Source: Vulcanimicrobiota bacterium
GTDB lineage: Bacteria > Vulcanimicrobiota > Xenobia > Xenobiales > JADMJV01
Direction: 5' to 3'
Length of the DNA: 64,000 nucleotides
Assembly: GCA_017307785.1 (NCBI GenBank)
Contig: JAFKGI010000041.1
Location: forward strand, 1-64,000
The notes beneath the pieces were generated by a model that saw only the letters and a program-made list of their open reading frames with translations, was not told the DNA's origin and ran no database searches. Positions within the stretch are counted from its first letter, which is position 1. Each line of letters starts with the position of its first letter. This document shows, piece by piece, positions 32,903 through 41,271 of the stretch. Made by a program: the position numbers and the translations under genes.

Positions 32903-33754
32903 CTAAACCTCACCCAGGTCGATATCTTCCAGATCACCCTCTAGATCGAGATCATCCAGGCCTTCCAGTCCTTCGATGTCCTCAAGGTCTTCCAGGCCTT
33001 CCATGTCGAGGTCTTCGAGCGAGGCGTCGTCCAGGTCGAGTTCGCCCAGGTCCAGGTCGCCATCCAGTTCGGAAAGGTCAAGGTCGTCGAGCGAAAGGTC
33101 TTCCAGGCCACCGATATCCTCAACGGTGGGCTCCGACTCCAGAGCCGGAGGGACACTGAGTGCGGGGGCGGCCGCGACTTCCACGGGCGGCGGGGGGGCC
33201 GGAGTGGGGGGAGGCTCGATGGCCACTGGAACGATCACGGGCTCCACCACGGGAGGCGCGGGCGGTTCCACCGGACGGGCCGGAGGAGCGGGTGGGGCGG
33301 GTGGAGGAGCGGCCCGGCGAGCCGGGGCGGGCGTGGGCGCGGGGGCGGCCGGACGGGGAGCCGGAGGCGCTTTGACCGGTGCGTCATCACTGATCAGTCG
33401 CTCGCCCGAGGGAGTGGGCTTGACCACGGGCACGGCGCCCTCCATGGTGCGGTCCTGACGCGACAGCATGACCATAATGTGGCGTCCAGCCCAGAAGGCG
33501 CTGTTGACGCGTTGCTGTTCACCCATCGGGGTGGTTCTGCGAGCGGGCTTGATGTGGCGTGCAATCTCTGCCAGTAGCTGTTCGCAGTTGGCCTGCGTGC
33601 GCGGACTCCAGTGACGTCCGAGGCGCTGGCGTTCGGCGTTAAAGCGCTGCAGCCAGAACTGAAAGCGCTTGGAGGCAACATCATAGTCGCCAAAGCCGTA
33701 GGCAACCCACGCTTTGATCCAGGCTTGTTTAAGTTCTTCTGAAGTACCAGTCAT
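32903..33754 (-). CDS. Pro/Ala-rich protein with acidic Leu-Asp-Glu tail
   Basis: 283 residues in three parts. Residues 1-105 are a helical basic domain (LKQAWIKAWVAYGFGDYDVA, FWLQRFNAERQRLGRH). Residues 110-205 are low-complexity Pro/Ala/Val. Residues 210-283 are an acidic repeat of L, D, E and G (DLDLSELDGDLDLGELDLDD). The tail resembles calcium-binding or disordered spacer sequence. It lies just upstream of the subtilase on the same strand. I recognise no family for the N-terminal domain. Confidence 0.65.
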   Translation of the reverse strand: MTGTSEELKQAWIKAWVAYGFGDYDVASKRFQFWLQRFNAERQRLGRHWSPRTQANCEQLLAEIARHIKPARRTTPMGEQQRVNSAFWAGRHIMVMLSRQDRTMEGAVPVVKPTPSGERLISDDAPVKAPPAPRPAAPAPTPAPARRAAPPPAPPAPPARPVEPPAPPVVEPVIVPVAIEPPPTPAPPPPVEVAAAPALSVPPALESEPTVEDIGGLEDLSLDDLDLSELDGDLDLGELDLDDASLEDLDMEGLEDLEDIEGLEGLDDLDLEGDLEDIDLGEV

Positions 33755-33844
33755 TTAGCCGTAGCCCCTTTCGATGGGCGGCCTCTTCGCGACAGAGTTG
33801 TTTGCACCTCGGCAGGCCGACCACCCAAAGGGAGCCAATATGCC

Positions 33845-34297
33845 GTGGTTATGCGAATGGTTCTCGTTTTGATTTTTTTCACGGCTTTCGCCTGGGCCGA
33901 CCGGGTCCTGCCCGGAGCGCACTTTCAAAAGGAAATCCCCATGTTTCCGACCATGCAGAGCAAGACCAAAACCCTCGGCGAGAAGCTAGACAACGCCGGA
34001 CACGTCTATGCCGTGCGCAACAGTTGGTATTACTTCTCCCATCAGCCGCCCCTGAAGGTTGCCGAGTTCTACGCTCAGAGACTGGTCGGAGCCGATCGCC
34101 ATTCCCTCGGACCCAATCATATCGTCTTTACCATACACCCGGCTAACTGCAAGCCGCTCGACATTCACGACGGCAGCAAGCCCTTCGAATTCGTGGAGAT
34201 CGAAATCGCCGATGTCAGCGCCCTCAACGGCGTGCTGCAGGAGCGAGAACGGTCCGCCCGCTGCAGCATTCACATCAGCGAGTATCTGGCGCCTTAG
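33845..34297 (+). CDS. Small exported hypothetical protein
   Basis: 150 residues from GTG 33845, with ATG 33851 as an alternative. The N-terminus is a signal peptide (MVLVLIFFTAFAWA). The body has aromatic and basic residues (RNSWYYFSHQPPLKVAEFYA) and one predicted sheet core; no family is recognised. The 3' end overlaps the convergent GT2 gene by 23 bases. GGGAG at 33830-33834 is ten bases before GTG. Confidence 0.6.
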   Translation: MVMRMVLVLIFFTAFAWADRVLPGAHFQKEIPMFPTMQSKTKTLGEKLDNAGHVYAVRNSWYYFSHQPPLKVAEFYAQRLVGADRHSLGPNHIVFTIHPANCKPLDIHDGSKPFEFVEIEIADVSALNGVLQERERSARCSIHISEYLAP

Positions 34298-34919
34298 CGC
34301 GCTTTCGGTCCAGATGGGCCTTGAGCATGCGCAGGTATTCCTTGGAGGTATCCCGCTCGCGCAGCCCCATGTTGTCGTCGTGGATGCGGCGACGGTAAAG
34401 AACCTCGGGCAGAATCGCCTGACGTAGACCGGCCGCCTGCGCCCGCGAATACCAGTCGAGGAACTCGCCGACGCGCAGGCTGGTGTCGAAAGGTCCGACC
34501 TTCTCGTAGGCGGAGCGGCGCAGCAGCATGGTTCCTCGATGAGGAGAGTAAGAAATTGGCACCGAGGTGGCCCCGCCGAACTGCTCGATACCACAGAAAA
34601 TCATGTCCAGCGATGGGTCTTGCTCCAGCCGGCGTAGTTGCAGCTCCAGTTTCTCCGGCAGCCAGAGGTCATCGGCATCGCAGGACGCGATCCACTCGTC
34701 GCTGACCGCTTCGTAACCAAGGTTCAGGGTCGGGGCCAGGCCCGGTTTCGGCTGGGCCCGCACCTCGACCCCGAAGCTTTCGGCCACCCCACGGGTGCCA
34801 TCTTGGGAAGCATTGTCTAGGACCAGGACTCGGCCCACCGTTTGGGTGAGCACGCTACGCAGGCAGTCGCCCAAAAAGCGCTCCGCGTTGTAGGCCGGGA
34901 TGACGACGGTCACGTCCAT
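34275..34919 (-). CDS. Glycosyltransferase family 2
   Basis: 214 residues, starting MDVTVVIPAYNAERFLGDCL, the GT-A nucleotide-binding strand, followed by VLVLDNASQDGT and the metal-binding DADDLWLP (DxD). The C-terminal part has a conserved GPFDTSLRVGEFLDWYSRA. GT2 enzymes add sugars from nucleotide sugars to glycans or lipid carriers. The acceptor is unknown. It is divergent from a second GT2 gene. Confidence 0.9.
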   Translation of the reverse strand: MDVTVVIPAYNAERFLGDCLRSVLTQTVGRVLVLDNASQDGTRGVAESFGVEVRAQPKPGLAPTLNLGYEAVSDEWIASCDADDLWLPEKLELQLRRLEQDPSLDMIFCGIEQFGGATSVPISYSPHRGTMLLRRSAYEKVGPFDTSLRVGEFLDWYSRAQAAGLRQAILPEVLYRRRIHDDNMGLRERDTSKEYLRMLKAHLDRKRAKAPDTR

Positions 34920-34941
34920 AGAGTGCGAATCTTTTGCAGGC

Positions 34942-35718
34942 GTGGCGACGAACCCTGCGAAGCATCCGGTCGTGATCAGCGTGGTTATCCCTTTTCACAA
35001 TCCGGGGGCGTTTTTAGCTCAGGCCGTCGATAGCGTCCTGACCAGTGGACCTTCCACCATCGAATTGATTCTGGTAGACGACGCGTCCCAGGAGAAATTC
35101 GACTTTCCCCATGCCCGCTTGCTCCACTCCCCGGGCCTGGGGCCGGCGGGTGCGCGCAACCTGGGCTGGAGGGCGGCCACCCATCCTTTCCTCGCCTTTC
35201 TGGACGCGGACGACCTCTGGGAAGCGGGTTCCATGCAGTGCCTGCTGGACGCTTTCACCCACCACCCCGAGGCGGGAATCTGCCAGGGGAAAATGCGCCA
35301 CCAGGTGCTGCAGACGGTGGCAAAGGACCCATTGGAGCGTTATGGCAGCCTGCCCCATTATGGAGTCAATCTGGGTGCCTGTCTTTTTCGCAAAGAATTC
35401 CTCGACCGGGCGGGAGGGTTGGACGAAAGCTTGCGCTTTGGAGAAGACACCGACCTGCTGATCCGCGCCTGGCATCTCGGGATTGGCAAAGTCCGAATCC
35501 CGGAGAATGTCCTGATCTATAGACTGCACTCAAGCAATATGACGCTTGAGGCACCCGAGCATCAGACGATGTTGAAGCAACTTGTGTTACGCCAAGCGCG
35601 ACGCGCCCGGGCCGGTTTTCCCAGTCGAACCGAACCGGGCCTGGCAGAATACCTGGGGGGCCAAGAGCCACCTGGAGCAATTGGAGAGGCCTATGAACTA
35701 CCTGGTCAACCGATCTGA
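34942..35718 (+). CDS. Glycosyltransferase family 2
   Basis: 258 residues from GTG 34942; an earlier ATG at 34900 would overlap the divergent GT2 start. Motifs are ISVVIPFHNPGAFLAQAVDS, LILVDDASQE, LDADDLWEAGS and GLDESLRFGEDTDLLIRA. It starts the run of genes with PqqD, HprK-like kinase, nucleotidyltransferase, GT4 and epimerase. Its end overlaps the PqqD gene by 26 bases, so the genes are one operon. Confidence 0.88.
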   Translation: MATNPAKHPVVISVVIPFHNPGAFLAQAVDSVLTSGPSTIELILVDDASQEKFDFPHARLLHSPGLGPAGARNLGWRAATHPFLAFLDADDLWEAGSMQCLLDAFTHHPEAGICQGKMRHQVLQTVAKDPLERYGSLPHYGVNLGACLFRKEFLDRAGGLDESLRFGEDTDLLIRAWHLGIGKVRIPENVLIYRLHSSNMTLEAPEHQTMLKQLVLRQARRARAGFPSRTEPGLAEYLGGQEPPGAIGEAYELPGQPI

Positions 35719-36109
35719 GATCGTCTCAGATCTCATCGATGGAGAAGTCATTTTGCTCGATCTGAAGGCGGGAGCCTACTACAACTTGGAAGGTACGGCC
35801 GCGACTCTGTGGCAGTGGTTGGAAAGTGGCGCTGCCACCGATTCCATCCTGCAAGCTCTGGGCGCTGCTTTCCCGGAACTGGCTCCCGAAGGCCTGGCGC
35901 AAGATGTGACTGCTTGGCTGAAGGACCTGGTCGAGAATCGCCTGCTGACCCCTCAGGAGCAGGCTGATGCCGACGCCAAAGGTCCCGACTTTTCTCCTCC
36001 TTACTCCCGACCCCAGCTCTTCGCCCACGCGGACATGGAAGAGTTGCTCAAGCTGGACCCGGTCCACGAAGTCGGGGACCCTGGCTGGCCGGCCGTTCCC
36101 TCCAACTAG
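35693..36109 (+). CDS. PqqD-family peptide chaperone-like protein
   Basis: 138 residues. The first 90 residues match the PqqD fold: MNYLVNRSEIVSDLIDGEV, LDLKAGAYYNLEGTAATLW, then DVTAWLKDLVENRLL. PqqD-type domains hold a leader peptide for a modifying enzyme. The C-terminal 45 residues are an extra Pro-rich tail. GGAG at 35683 precedes ATG. The following HprK-like kinase and nucleotidyltransferase point to the HPr-rel-A type peptide or lasso-related module (family naming recalled, not checked). Confidence 0.8.
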   Translation: MNYLVNRSEIVSDLIDGEVILLDLKAGAYYNLEGTAATLWQWLESGAATDSILQALGAAFPELAPEGLAQDVTAWLKDLVENRLLTPQEQADADAKGPDFSPPYSRPQLFAHADMEELLKLDPVHEVGDPGWPAVPSN

Positions 36110-36111
36110 GT

Positions 36112-37122
36112 ATGTCCTTACTGGCTTCTCCTCCCGAGTTCTTCGCGGCGGCCCGAGACGCGTTTGGGGTGGCCTGTCAGCGCTCGCCTTTCCGTTTCTC
36201 TCGCGGTTACCGATTTGGACCGAGCCAGCTGATCTTGGAAACGCCAAGCCCCTCATTGGCGAAGCTCTTCACTCGGGCGCTTGGAGAGGGCTTCCAGGAA
36301 GCGCTGGAGCCGGGCAGCCGGATCTGGGCCTGGGACGAGCAATCCACCGGTGTCGCCTTCCCCAGTCCCCCCTGGGGCGGCCACACTCCCTATACGCGAA
36401 GAGGAGACATTCCCTGGTTCCGCGACCCACGCTACTTTTCCGCCTACAACTGGGCCGCTCAGGTGGTCTGTCTTTATGACCGGGCCGAGCGGCTGGGAAT
36501 CTACTGGACGGGCGATGCCGGAGCTTTGCCGGGCTGGGAGCAAACCGCGCCGATGCGCACCCTGCTGCATTGGCACGGACTGACACACCAGCTCCAAATG
36601 ACCCACGCAGCGGTCATCGACGGGCTCATGCTGGCCGGCAAAGGGGGCTCAGGCAAGTCCACCACCGCGCTGGCCTGTCTCGAAGCGGGTATGCCCTTCC
36701 TCAGTGACGACTACTGCTTCGTCCAGTTGGAACCTCAGCCGATGGCCTTCGGCATTCTGGCCAACGCTCGAATCTTCCCGAGTTCTCTGCAATGGTTACC
36801 CCAACTCAGTGGGTTGGACTTCCAGACCAGCGACGACAAGATCGCTCTCAACTTGGAAACCAGGCGGGTGAGGGAGATGCCGATTCGAGCCATTCTTCTA
36901 CCGCGTCTTGCGGAGCCAGATGAGGGTCTCGTTTTAGAGTCGGCTACCTTCGCGGAAGCGGTCAAGGCGGTGGTTCTACCCACCATGGCCCAACTGCCCG
37001 GTGCCGGGCCGGAAACCTATGCGATTCTCAGCGGACTTTGCCAGAAGTTACCCATCTATCATCTGAGGCTCAATCGTCCCGCCTCGGAGATACCGACCCT
37101 CCTGAAAGAGCTGTCCCTTTGA
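36112..37122 (+). CDS. HprK-related serine/peptide kinase
   Basis: 336 residues. A P-loop AGKGGSGKSTTALACLEAG (Lys near residue 180) is followed by FLSDDYCF, the pattern of HPr kinase C-terminal domains. The first 170 residues carry a sheet-rich domain with WTGDAG and are typical of the HprK-related kinase A group. These kinases phosphorylate serine on a small protein or precursor peptide. It follows the PqqD gene by two bases and overlaps the next gene by TTGA. Confidence 0.8.
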   Translation: MSLLASPPEFFAAARDAFGVACQRSPFRFSRGYRFGPSQLILETPSPSLAKLFTRALGEGFQEALEPGSRIWAWDEQSTGVAFPSPPWGGHTPYTRRGDIPWFRDPRYFSAYNWAAQVVCLYDRAERLGIYWTGDAGALPGWEQTAPMRTLLHWHGLTHQLQMTHAAVIDGLMLAGKGGSGKSTTALACLEAGMPFLSDDYCFVQLEPQPMAFGILANARIFPSSLQWLPQLSGLDFQTSDDKIALNLETRRVREMPIRAILLPRLAEPDEGLVLESATFAEAVKAVVLPTMAQLPGAGPETYAILSGLCQKLPIYHLRLNRPASEIPTLLKELSL

Positions 37123-38006
37123 TTCTGAGCCATCCAGAACGACTTCTGTTGGAGACCGTCCGCGGCCCGCTGGAACGCCGGCAGGCCGCCTGGGAAGAGC
37201 GTCGTCGCCTCTATCCCTTGCCGACTTTTCCCAATCCGGCCTCGCAACTACTCTGCCTGGTGGCGGGAGAGTGGACGGAGCAAGGGGACGAACGGCCGCG
37301 TTTGCGCGGCATTCTACAGCATACCTGGCTGAACAATCAGGGGAAGATCTCTCTGGTGCGCCGACTGGGGGACGAGATCGTCTGGCTGGGCGATATGGCG
37401 ATCACTTTGAGCTGTTACGGCAATGCAGGCCATCGGCCCATCCAGGGCCTGGAGGGCTGGGTGGACGTGAACCGGCTCCAGTCCGTTTCGGACAGACTCG
37501 AGCAGCAAGGCTTCCCGGTCGTCTGGCGGACTCGAGGCTTCGCTTTCCACAGTTGCCCTCAGAGTGGTGCGCCCATCCGTTTGGTCAGCCGCCTGCTGCC
37601 CAATCGGCCGGACCGCAATGCCTTTGACGAGCACCACCTGGTAGACGGTCTGCGCCTGGTCACGCCCGAGTTCTTGCTGTTGCGCCTTTGTTTGGCCAGA
37701 CCGCACAACGCCTGGTGGGTGGCGGATCTGCTCACGCTGGTGCCCAAACTGACGCCCGCACAGATTCGTCGGGTGGCGCTCGAGCATCGCGCCGGGCTGG
37801 CGGTGCGCCGAACCATTGAGCGCATCAATCGGCTTGGATTCGCTCCACTCGAATGCGATTTGCGTTCCCTCAGCGCCGTTCCGGGAGAGTGGTTCGAGAG
37901 AATGCTGGGTGAGCGAGGCCTCACGGCCCACCTCTTGACGGTGGACCGATGGAGTCAACTCCCCGGGGCCTTCTGGTTCTACTGGAACCAATGGCGAAAA
38001 CGCTAA
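37119..38006 (+). CDS. Nucleotidyltransferase-family protein
   Basis: 295 residues from TTG 37119 (overlap TTGA). The product has the pattern of the uncharacterised nucleotidyltransferase family often found with HprK-related kinases: LGDMAITLSCYGNAGHRP, GWVDVNRLQSVSDRLEQQGF, then a helical C-terminal half. The DVN could be the metal carboxylate site. The reaction is unknown; in related clusters it may adenylylate or glycosylate a peptide. Confidence 0.65.
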   Translation: MILSHPERLLLETVRGPLERRQAAWEERRRLYPLPTFPNPASQLLCLVAGEWTEQGDERPRLRGILQHTWLNNQGKISLVRRLGDEIVWLGDMAITLSCYGNAGHRPIQGLEGWVDVNRLQSVSDRLEQQGFPVVWRTRGFAFHSCPQSGAPIRLVSRLLPNRPDRNAFDEHHLVDGLRLVTPEFLLLRLCLARPHNAWWVADLLTLVPKLTPAQIRRVALEHRAGLAVRRTIERINRLGFAPLECDLRSLSAVPGEWFERMLGERGLTAHLLTVDRWSQLPGAFWFYWNQWRKR

Positions 38007-38018
38007 GGAAAGAATCGG

Positions 38019-39086
38019 ATGCGAATTTTCTATCACGCGGACCACTACTGGCCTCATCTAGGAGGGGTGGAGACCTTGATGCGCTTCCTGGCCGAGGGGG
38101 TCGTTGGCCGTGGCCATGAGGTGATGGTGATCGCCAACCGACTGAGCGGCGTCCCCGATGAGGAGACTCACGGCGGCGTTACCATCCGCCGGCTGAATAT
38201 GAATGCTCCCCTGTTGCAAAAGAATTTGCCTCAGGTGGTAGCCTGCGTCAAGCAGTATGAGCGGCTTCGCAACGAGTTTCAGCCCGACGTGGTTCATCAC
38301 CACTTCTGTGGACCTTCGGCCTATTATGCCTTCTTGCACCCGTTTGCGCGAACCATCACCAGCGTTCATGACCCGCTGGGAATGACGGAGAATACCTTCA
38401 GCGCGAGAGCCCTGAAAAGCAGTCAGGCGGTGGTGGCGGTGTCCAATTTCGTGGCTGATCGCTGTCGGGAGCGTTTTCCGGATCTGAAGACCCAGTTGAT
38501 CAAGAACGCTCTGCCCGCCAAAGACTTGCCGAGAACGCCTCACGCCGCCCACTCGGGACGCTTCTTGTGCATCGGACGGATGGTTCGCGACAAGGGGTTT
38601 GACCTGGCGCTGCACGCCTTCGCTCAAATGGGAGGAGGCGCCAGCCTGGAAATCATTGGCCAGGGTCCGGAGCGACCCGCGTTGATGGAACTGGCCTCCC
38701 AATTGGGTATTGAAGTATCCTTCCCGGGGGCTCTTTCGGACGAGGAAGTTCTGCAGCGAGTCGATGCTTGCGCCGCGCTGGTGATGCCCTCGCGCTGGGA
38801 AGAGTGCTTCGGCCTGGTCGCCTTCGAGGCGATGAGTCGAGGCCGCCCGGTCATCGCCGCTCGCTGGGGAGCCCTGCCGGAAGTGGTCCTCGATGGCGTC
38901 ACCGGACTGTTATTCGAGCACGAGAATGTCGGCGACCTGGTGGAGAAGATGAGCATGTTGCGGGATGACCCGGATCTGTGTGCTCTTCTGGGCGAGCAGG
39001 CCGCCGATGCTCCCCATCGCTTTCCCTATGCCCGCATGATCAGCGAGCATCTCAATCTCTATCGAGCCGTAATGGAAGCCGTTTGA
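38019..39086 (+). CDS. Glycosyltransferase family 4
   Basis: 355 residues with a GT-B fold. N-terminal motif FYHADHYWPHLGGVETLMRF, C-terminal FLCIGRMVRDKGFDLALHAF, then EVSFPGALSDEEVLQRV and PSRWEECFGLVAFEAMSRGR with the Glu pair that binds nucleotide sugar. It transfers sugars with retention of configuration, often in capsule or O-antigen clusters. Confidence 0.92.
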   Translation: MRIFYHADHYWPHLGGVETLMRFLAEGVVGRGHEVMVIANRLSGVPDEETHGGVTIRRLNMNAPLLQKNLPQVVACVKQYERLRNEFQPDVVHHHFCGPSAYYAFLHPFARTITSVHDPLGMTENTFSARALKSSQAVVAVSNFVADRCRERFPDLKTQLIKNALPAKDLPRTPHAAHSGRFLCIGRMVRDKGFDLALHAFAQMGGGASLEIIGQGPERPALMELASQLGIEVSFPGALSDEEVLQRVDACAALVMPSRWEECFGLVAFEAMSRGRPVIAARWGALPEVVLDGVTGLLFEHENVGDLVEKMSMLRDDPDLCALLGEQAADAPHRFPYARMISEHLNLYRAVMEAV

Positions 39087-39922
39087 TTCTCCTGACCGGC
39101 AGCCAGGGGCGGGTGGGCAGGTTTTTGCAGCCCTTTCTACAGGCCCATGGCTGGCAGGTGCGCACCACTGATCTGGTCGAGGGCGCGGACTTGTGCGGCA
39201 ACTTGCGGGATGAGGAGTTCTGCCGGCGCTGTCTGGACGGCATCCGTTTTGTGGTGCACGCCGGGGCACGACCTGACCTGCAGCATGCCGACACCTATGA
39301 AAACAACACCCAATCCACTCGAGCCCTGGCCGTAGCCGCCCGCGAGGCAGGAGTGGAACGCTTCCTTTTCTTTAGCTCCATTTGCGCCAACGGGCGTTCC
39401 AGCTTTGGCACCCGGCGTTTCCTGGACCCCAGCCGACTTCCCATCGACTCCCGAGAATCCGACCGCCCCCATGATGATTACAGCCTGTCCAAGCAAGTCT
39501 GCGAGACCATGCTGGAAGGAATGTCGCTCACGGGCCGGATGGCGACCTACTGCTTGCGACCATGCGGCCTGTGGTTTCCTGAAGAGACACGCCGCTATCG
39601 TCCCGGTCCGCGACCGCCCCGGCAAAACTTGAACCTGGTCGACCCCTGGCTCTATCTGGACATGCGCGATCTGGCCGAGGCCGTGCGGTTGGCCCTGCGA
39701 GTGGATTTGCCGGTCTTTGGTCGGGCCTACCTTACGGCCGCCGACACGACTCGTCCGGAGCCGAGTCTGCTGCTGCTGGCTTACTATTTTCCGGGGCTGC
39801 TCTGGCGCATCCGCGGCAACCTCTGGGGCCACCGCTCCTGGTTTGACTGCTCTCAGGCTTATCGTGACCTGGGTTGGAAGCCCCAGCACAGCTGGCGCCA
39901 AGAAAAAGCACCCGAGTCCTGA
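39083..39922 (+). CDS. NAD-dependent epimerase/dehydratase
   Basis: 279 residues from TTG 39083, overlapping the upstream stop (TTGA). The short-chain dehydrogenase fold is shown by LTGSQGRVGRFL (GxxGxxG form), FFSSICANG and the YSLSK motif with catalytic Tyr and Lys. It has LRPCGLWFPEET in the substrate region. This family interconverts sugar nucleotides; a small start and shortened C-terminus make the substrate hard to guess. Confidence 0.88.
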   Translation: MILLTGSQGRVGRFLQPFLQAHGWQVRTTDLVEGADLCGNLRDEEFCRRCLDGIRFVVHAGARPDLQHADTYENNTQSTRALAVAAREAGVERFLFFSSICANGRSSFGTRRFLDPSRLPIDSRESDRPHDDYSLSKQVCETMLEGMSLTGRMATYCLRPCGLWFPEETRRYRPGPRPPRQNLNLVDPWLYLDMRDLAEAVRLALRVDLPVFGRAYLTAADTTRPEPSLLLLAYYFPGLLWRIRGNLWGHRSWFDCSQAYRDLGWKPQHSWRQEKAPES

Positions 39923-39937
39923 GACCCGGGTGCTTCA
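39903..39937 (-). terminator. Intrinsic terminator of the Spy-like gene
   Basis: AAGCACCCG and CGGGTGCTT form the stem. The T-run appears only on the minus strand, so it ends the 39975-40511 transcript. It overlaps the last codons of the convergent epimerase gene. Confidence 0.75.
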
Positions 39938-39974
39938 ATCCTGAGGATGCGCCCGCAAAGGCGCATCCAATCTT

Positions 39975-40511
39975 TTACTTGTCGTCGCCGCCATCGGGGC
40001 GCGGGCCGTGGTGGCCGCGACGGCCGCCCTTCTCAGCCCAACGTTCCTTCATCTTGGCCTTCATTTCGGTGTATTTGGTCATCTGTTCCGGCGTCAGAGT
40101 GGCCTGCAGCTGAGAGTCAACCTGGGCCCGCTCGGCTTCCCAATTGGACTTTTTGGTCCCACGCTGGGACTCCCAGAAGCTCTTCATCTGGGCTTTCTGG
40201 TCGTCGGTCAGGTTCAAGTCACGGAAGCCACCGCGCTTGTGCTCTTTGCGCGCATCGGCCATCTTCTGCTGCTGCTCGGGCGTCAGGATGGTTTTCATTT
40301 TGTCCTGGAAGGCCTGGCGCTCCGCTTCGTGCTTCTGACGAAGCGAGTCGAAGGTGGGCTGCAGTTTGGCAACCTGGGCGTCGGTCAGGTTGAGAGAGCT
40401 TTTCAGGTGGTCTAGCGGCGAACCACGATGATGACCCCGTTCGGCGGGAGCGGCGATTGCCAGTCCGACCAAGAGTGCTCCGCCGACCAGTAAGCTAGAA
40501 AGTTTGTTCAT
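39975..40511 (-). CDS. Spy/CpxP-like exported protein (LTxxQ repeats)
   Basis: 178 residues from ATG 40511 with a signal peptide (MNKLSSLLVGGALLVGLAIA). It contains four LTxxQ-type segments: LNLTDAQVAKL, ILTPEQQQKM, LNLTDDQKAQM and TLTPEQMTKY, and it is rich in Lys, Arg and His. Spy and CpxP are periplasmic chaperones or stress modulators. It is downstream of the response regulator on the same strand, so control by this system is likely. Confidence 0.85.
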   Translation of the reverse strand: MNKLSSLLVGGALLVGLAIAAPAERGHHRGSPLDHLKSSLNLTDAQVAKLQPTFDSLRQKHEAERQAFQDKMKTILTPEQQQKMADARKEHKRGGFRDLNLTDDQKAQMKSFWESQRGTKKSNWEAERAQVDSQLQATLTPEQMTKYTEMKAKMKERWAEKGGRRGHHGPRPDGGDDK

Positions 40512-40599
40512 CGTAAATTCCTTTCGTTTAACCCCCGTTGAATTCACTATAGCGAACGAATCTGAAGCATAGCACCCACTTTTCTGAAGATTGATTAAG

Positions 40600-41271
40600 C
40601 TAGCCGCCCAAAATATAACCGGCGCCTCGAACCGTGCGAATCAGCTTTCGATCGTTGTCTTGTAGCTTGGATCTCAGCGAACTCAGGTGTACTTCCACCA
40701 CGTTGGCGTTGCCGTCGTAATCCCAGCCCCAAATGTGGGTCAGCAATTGCTCGCGAGTCACCAACTGGCGTGGATTGCGCATAAGATGCTCGAGCAATTC
40801 GAACTCGCGATGAGTCAGTTCCACCGGCTTGTCCTGACGGAGCAGAGTGCGGTTGGAGACGTTAAGGTTGAGGTCGCCGAAGGTCAGGGTGGAGCCCACA
40901 TCGCTGCCCGTGCGGCGCAAAATGGCGCGCATGCGTGCCAGCAACTCCTGATATTTGAACGGCTTGGCCAGATAATCATCCGCGCCCGCGTCCAGACCCT
41001 TGACCCGGTCTTCCCACTCGCCTTTGGCGGTGAGCATCAGAATCGGAACGCTGGAAGCCTGGCGCAGACGCTGGCAAACCTGCAAACCGTCCAGATCAGG
41101 AAGCATCCAGTCGAGAATAACCATCTGAGGGCGTTCTTCCTGGTAGACGTCCAGGGCTTGAGTGCCGGTTATGGCGGTAACGACCTGATAGCCGTCGTGC
41201 TCCAATGCCATGGTGATAAAGTCCAGGATGGACTCTTCATCGTCCACCACCAACACCTTAGGTTTGCTCAT
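40600..41271 (-). CDS. OmpR/PhoB-type response regulator
   Basis: 223 residues with a receiver domain (VDDEESILDF, phosphoacceptor Asp in VILDWMLPDLDG, LTAKGEW) and a winged-helix DNA-binding domain (LTHREFELLEHLMRNPRQLV, HIWGWDYDGNANVVEVHLSS, VRGAGYIL). Its 5' end overlaps the histidine kinase gene by four bases. It is the expected output of the pair. Confidence 0.95.
   Translation of the reverse strand: MSKPKVLVVDDEESILDFITMALEHDGYQVVTAITGTQALDVYQEERPQMVILDWMLPDLDGLQVCQRLRQASSVPILMLTAKGEWEDRVKGLDAGADDYLAKPFKYQELLARMRAILRRTGSDVGSTLTFGDLNLNVSNRTLLRQDKPVELTHREFELLEHLMRNPRQLVTREQLLTHIWGWDYDGNANVVEVHLSSLRSKLQDNDRKLIRTVRGAGYILGG

Noticed and set aside
33840..33872. Ten-codon ORF MPWLCEWFSF overlapping the gene at 33845
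   Set aside because: It overlaps the start of the real gene and has no ribosome site of its own.
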